This document shows, one piece after another, positions 62,599 through 64,000 of a DNA stretch of 64,000 nt. Source of the stretch: Dreissena polymorpha. Taxonomy: Eukaryota; Mollusca; Bivalvia; Myida; Dreissenidae. Where the stretch lies: positions 88,429,676-88,493,675 of the forward strand of contig NC_068360.1 of assembly GCF_020536995.1 (NCBI RefSeq), read 5' to 3'. Made by a program: the position numbers and the translations under genes. The notes under the pieces were generated by a model. That model was not told where the DNA came from. It searched no databases and was given only the letters and a program-made list of their open reading frames with translations. Each line of letters opens with the position of its first letter. Position 1 is the stretch's first letter.

Positions 62599-63278
62599 CT
62601 GGAAATAGGTTCATGTTGGTGGGTCAAGCAATTCACTGAGTTTAATCATAATAAAGTCACAAATGAGCCATTTAGGTTATTAATAAGGTTTTACTAAGGT
62701 TTGACCTAGTGACCTCCTGGAAGATTTCACCCCATCTGACTCAACTTATAACTTGTCCTAGATATTGCAAAGTTTAAAATTCTAACAAAGTTTCATTAAA
62801 ACTGAATCCTAAAATTGGCTTCTGGAGTGGTAATAAATTGTATTTCTAAGATCTGATCCAGTGACCTAGTTGTTCACCCAAATTTACCCAAATTAGAACT
62901 TGACCTAGATCAAGTCAATACTAACATGGCATAGTAACATTGAAATTGAACCCAAACTCTGGCCCCTTGAGTAAAATTAGATAAAAGTTGAAGAGGTGGG
63001 ATGCCAGATAAACTTTAATCACAATAGCTCACTTATTAATATTGTTTGATTCAAGAGATTGTAACTTAGCCTAAAAATTAAAATTAGAGTTAACCATTAT
63101 TAAACAACCATGTAGCACCTTCCCCGGAGTTAAATCACAGTACCATTATATAAGATCATTGAACTGCTCAGTTAACCTTTGCTATAAAGTGGCACCAGGA
63201 ATAAACAATCTGAACAACACTTACAGGCATGCTTCCATTCACAATATACCAGGGTTTTTACCTAATTTTCTGCCTCAC
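62599..63278. other. Intron sequence, no feature seen
   Basis: GDPD5-like intron between the first two visible exons. Scattered TGACCTAGTGACC motifs (62702, 62870) suggest a very old tandem-core remnant. Confidence 0.45.
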
Positions 63279-63429
63279 CTTAAGGAACCATTTTCCTGCA
63301 CTCAGACTCTGTAGCTGTGTGATGTTGAAGAAGTCAGCATGCAGGCTGGCCAGGTCAGGGTACACCTCCTCTACGTTTGTAGTCCTCCGCAGGTGGTCAT
63401 CATGCAGGACATATGGCACTCCATCCACA
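63279..63429 (-). CDS. GDPD5: GDPD5/GDE2-like glycerophosphodiesterase, first visible exon
   Basis: Partial gene; the 5' part is outside the window. Visible exons join as 63429-63279, 62598-62377, 58972-58809, 57453-57306, 55799-55717 and 53193-52707, giving 417 C-terminal residues. This exon encodes DGVPYVLHDDHLRRTTNVEE, in which the HD pair is the catalytic His-Asp of the GDPD fold, and ends SAGKWFLK. The family has six membrane passes with the enzyme domain outside the cell. GDE2 cleaves GPI anchors of some surface proteins and hydrolyses glycerophosphocholine; which substrate applies here is unknown. The symbol follows resemblance to GDPD5; GDPD4 and GDPD2 are close relatives. Acceptor TTTGCTCAG, donor AAG|GTGAGG. 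Confidence 0.9.
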
Positions 63430-63452
63430 CTGAGCAAACATTTGTTTAAGTT

Positions 63453-63692
63453 TAACTCTTTACCACTCAGATACGCACTTTAACGCATTTATAGTCCCTT
63501 ATAAAATCATATTAAATTTATTACCTTTCTTACTAGATAAAATTTGTAAAGGCTTTTATTCCCAAAATTTGATACTGATGAGGAGCAAACAGCATAAAAC
63601 CTGAACAGCCTGCGAGTTACTCAAAGGCTGTTCTGGTTTTATGGTGGTTGCATATAGCTATTATCACTTTGCTTCTGAGTGGAAAAGGGTTA
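63453..63692 (+). mobile_element. Hairpin family 2 element
   Basis: Left end AACTCTTTACCACTCAGA, right end CTGAGTGGAAAAGGGTTAA; the hairpin AGCAAACAGCATAAAACCTG pairs with GTTCTGGTTTTATGGTGGTT. It sits 24 bp upstream of the first visible GDPD5-like exon. Confidence 0.85.
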
Positions 63693-64000
63693 ATTTTATA
63701 CCTATTCACTTTTGCCCCATGGTATCAAAAGCCAAAGTTGTCAAACTTGTTTTATTTTCTTCCACTGCATTAAAGGTGGAAGTCTTATTGCGTCACAAAT
63801 AAGTTACATGAGCAATTGGCGCTTTGGTTGAGATCTTGAGAACGATCCCACATTTGATTTACTTTATATTAAAAATATGACTTTGTATTGAAGTTCTTTA
63901 TTTATGTTGTTCTCATTACTTTAGATTTGTTCAAGCATTCATCTTCACTAGTACTCACAAAATGGTGATCATCAATTTACAGTTATTTGGACACAATAAG
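63693..64000. other. Intron sequence of the GDPD5-like gene
   Basis: No upstream exon is recognisable before the window ends. Confidence 0.45.

Overview
The window looks like AT-rich nuclear DNA of a bivalve mollusc. The genes have introns with GT/AG borders, the proteins are animal-type, and the intergenic DNA is packed with repeat families known from bivalves. The most frequent one is a nested palindrome beginning AATGCATGTGCGTAAAGTG. From memory it fits the zebra mussel Dreissena polymorpha; that species call is inference, because no search was run.

Four protein genes are supported. (1) 14202-20586, plus strand: two exons encode a 589-residue secreted protein with Trp/Ser modules, a proline-rich stretch and a cysteine-bearing C-terminal domain; its function is not recognised. 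(2) 24011-32867, minus strand: NCBP2 (CBP20, the small cap-binding subunit), complete, with two alternative last coding exons. (3) 41621-44236, plus strand: PIGZ (GPI mannosyltransferase 4), two exons, 716 residues. (4) 52707-63429, minus strand: the C-terminal 417 residues of a GDPD5/GDE2-like glycerophosphodiesterase in six exons; its 5' part lies beyond the right edge. NCBP2 and PIGZ are divergent neighbours, as they are adjacent in human 3q29. PIGZ and the GDPD5-like gene converge; one builds GPI anchors and the other belongs to a family that can cut them.

Layout: 1-14.2 kb has no recognisable gene and holds small palindromic elements, microsatellites and a small hAT-type element. 14.2-20.6 kb is the secreted-protein gene, whose 4.6-kb intron contains a SINE, a tandem-core element, small inverted-repeat elements and a 30-bp micro-element. 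24.0-32.9 kb is NCBP2; most of its first intron is one transposon with two more inside it. 33.6-41.5 kb is an 8-kb Foldback-like element with satellite-built inverted ends, lying between the NCBP2 and PIGZ start codons. 44.2-52.7 kb is repeat-rich spacer, including a 2-kb array of 13 units carrying TGACCT half-sites. 52.7-64 kb is the GDPD5-like gene, with small elements close to its splice sites and a 29-bp, 55-copy minisatellite in an intron.

No gene in this window appears to form a new multi-gene system. The most novel material is the transposon architecture and the duplicated last exon of NCBP2. Exon borders come from reading phase and splice dinucleotides and from protein similarity recalled from memory; no transcript data were available.
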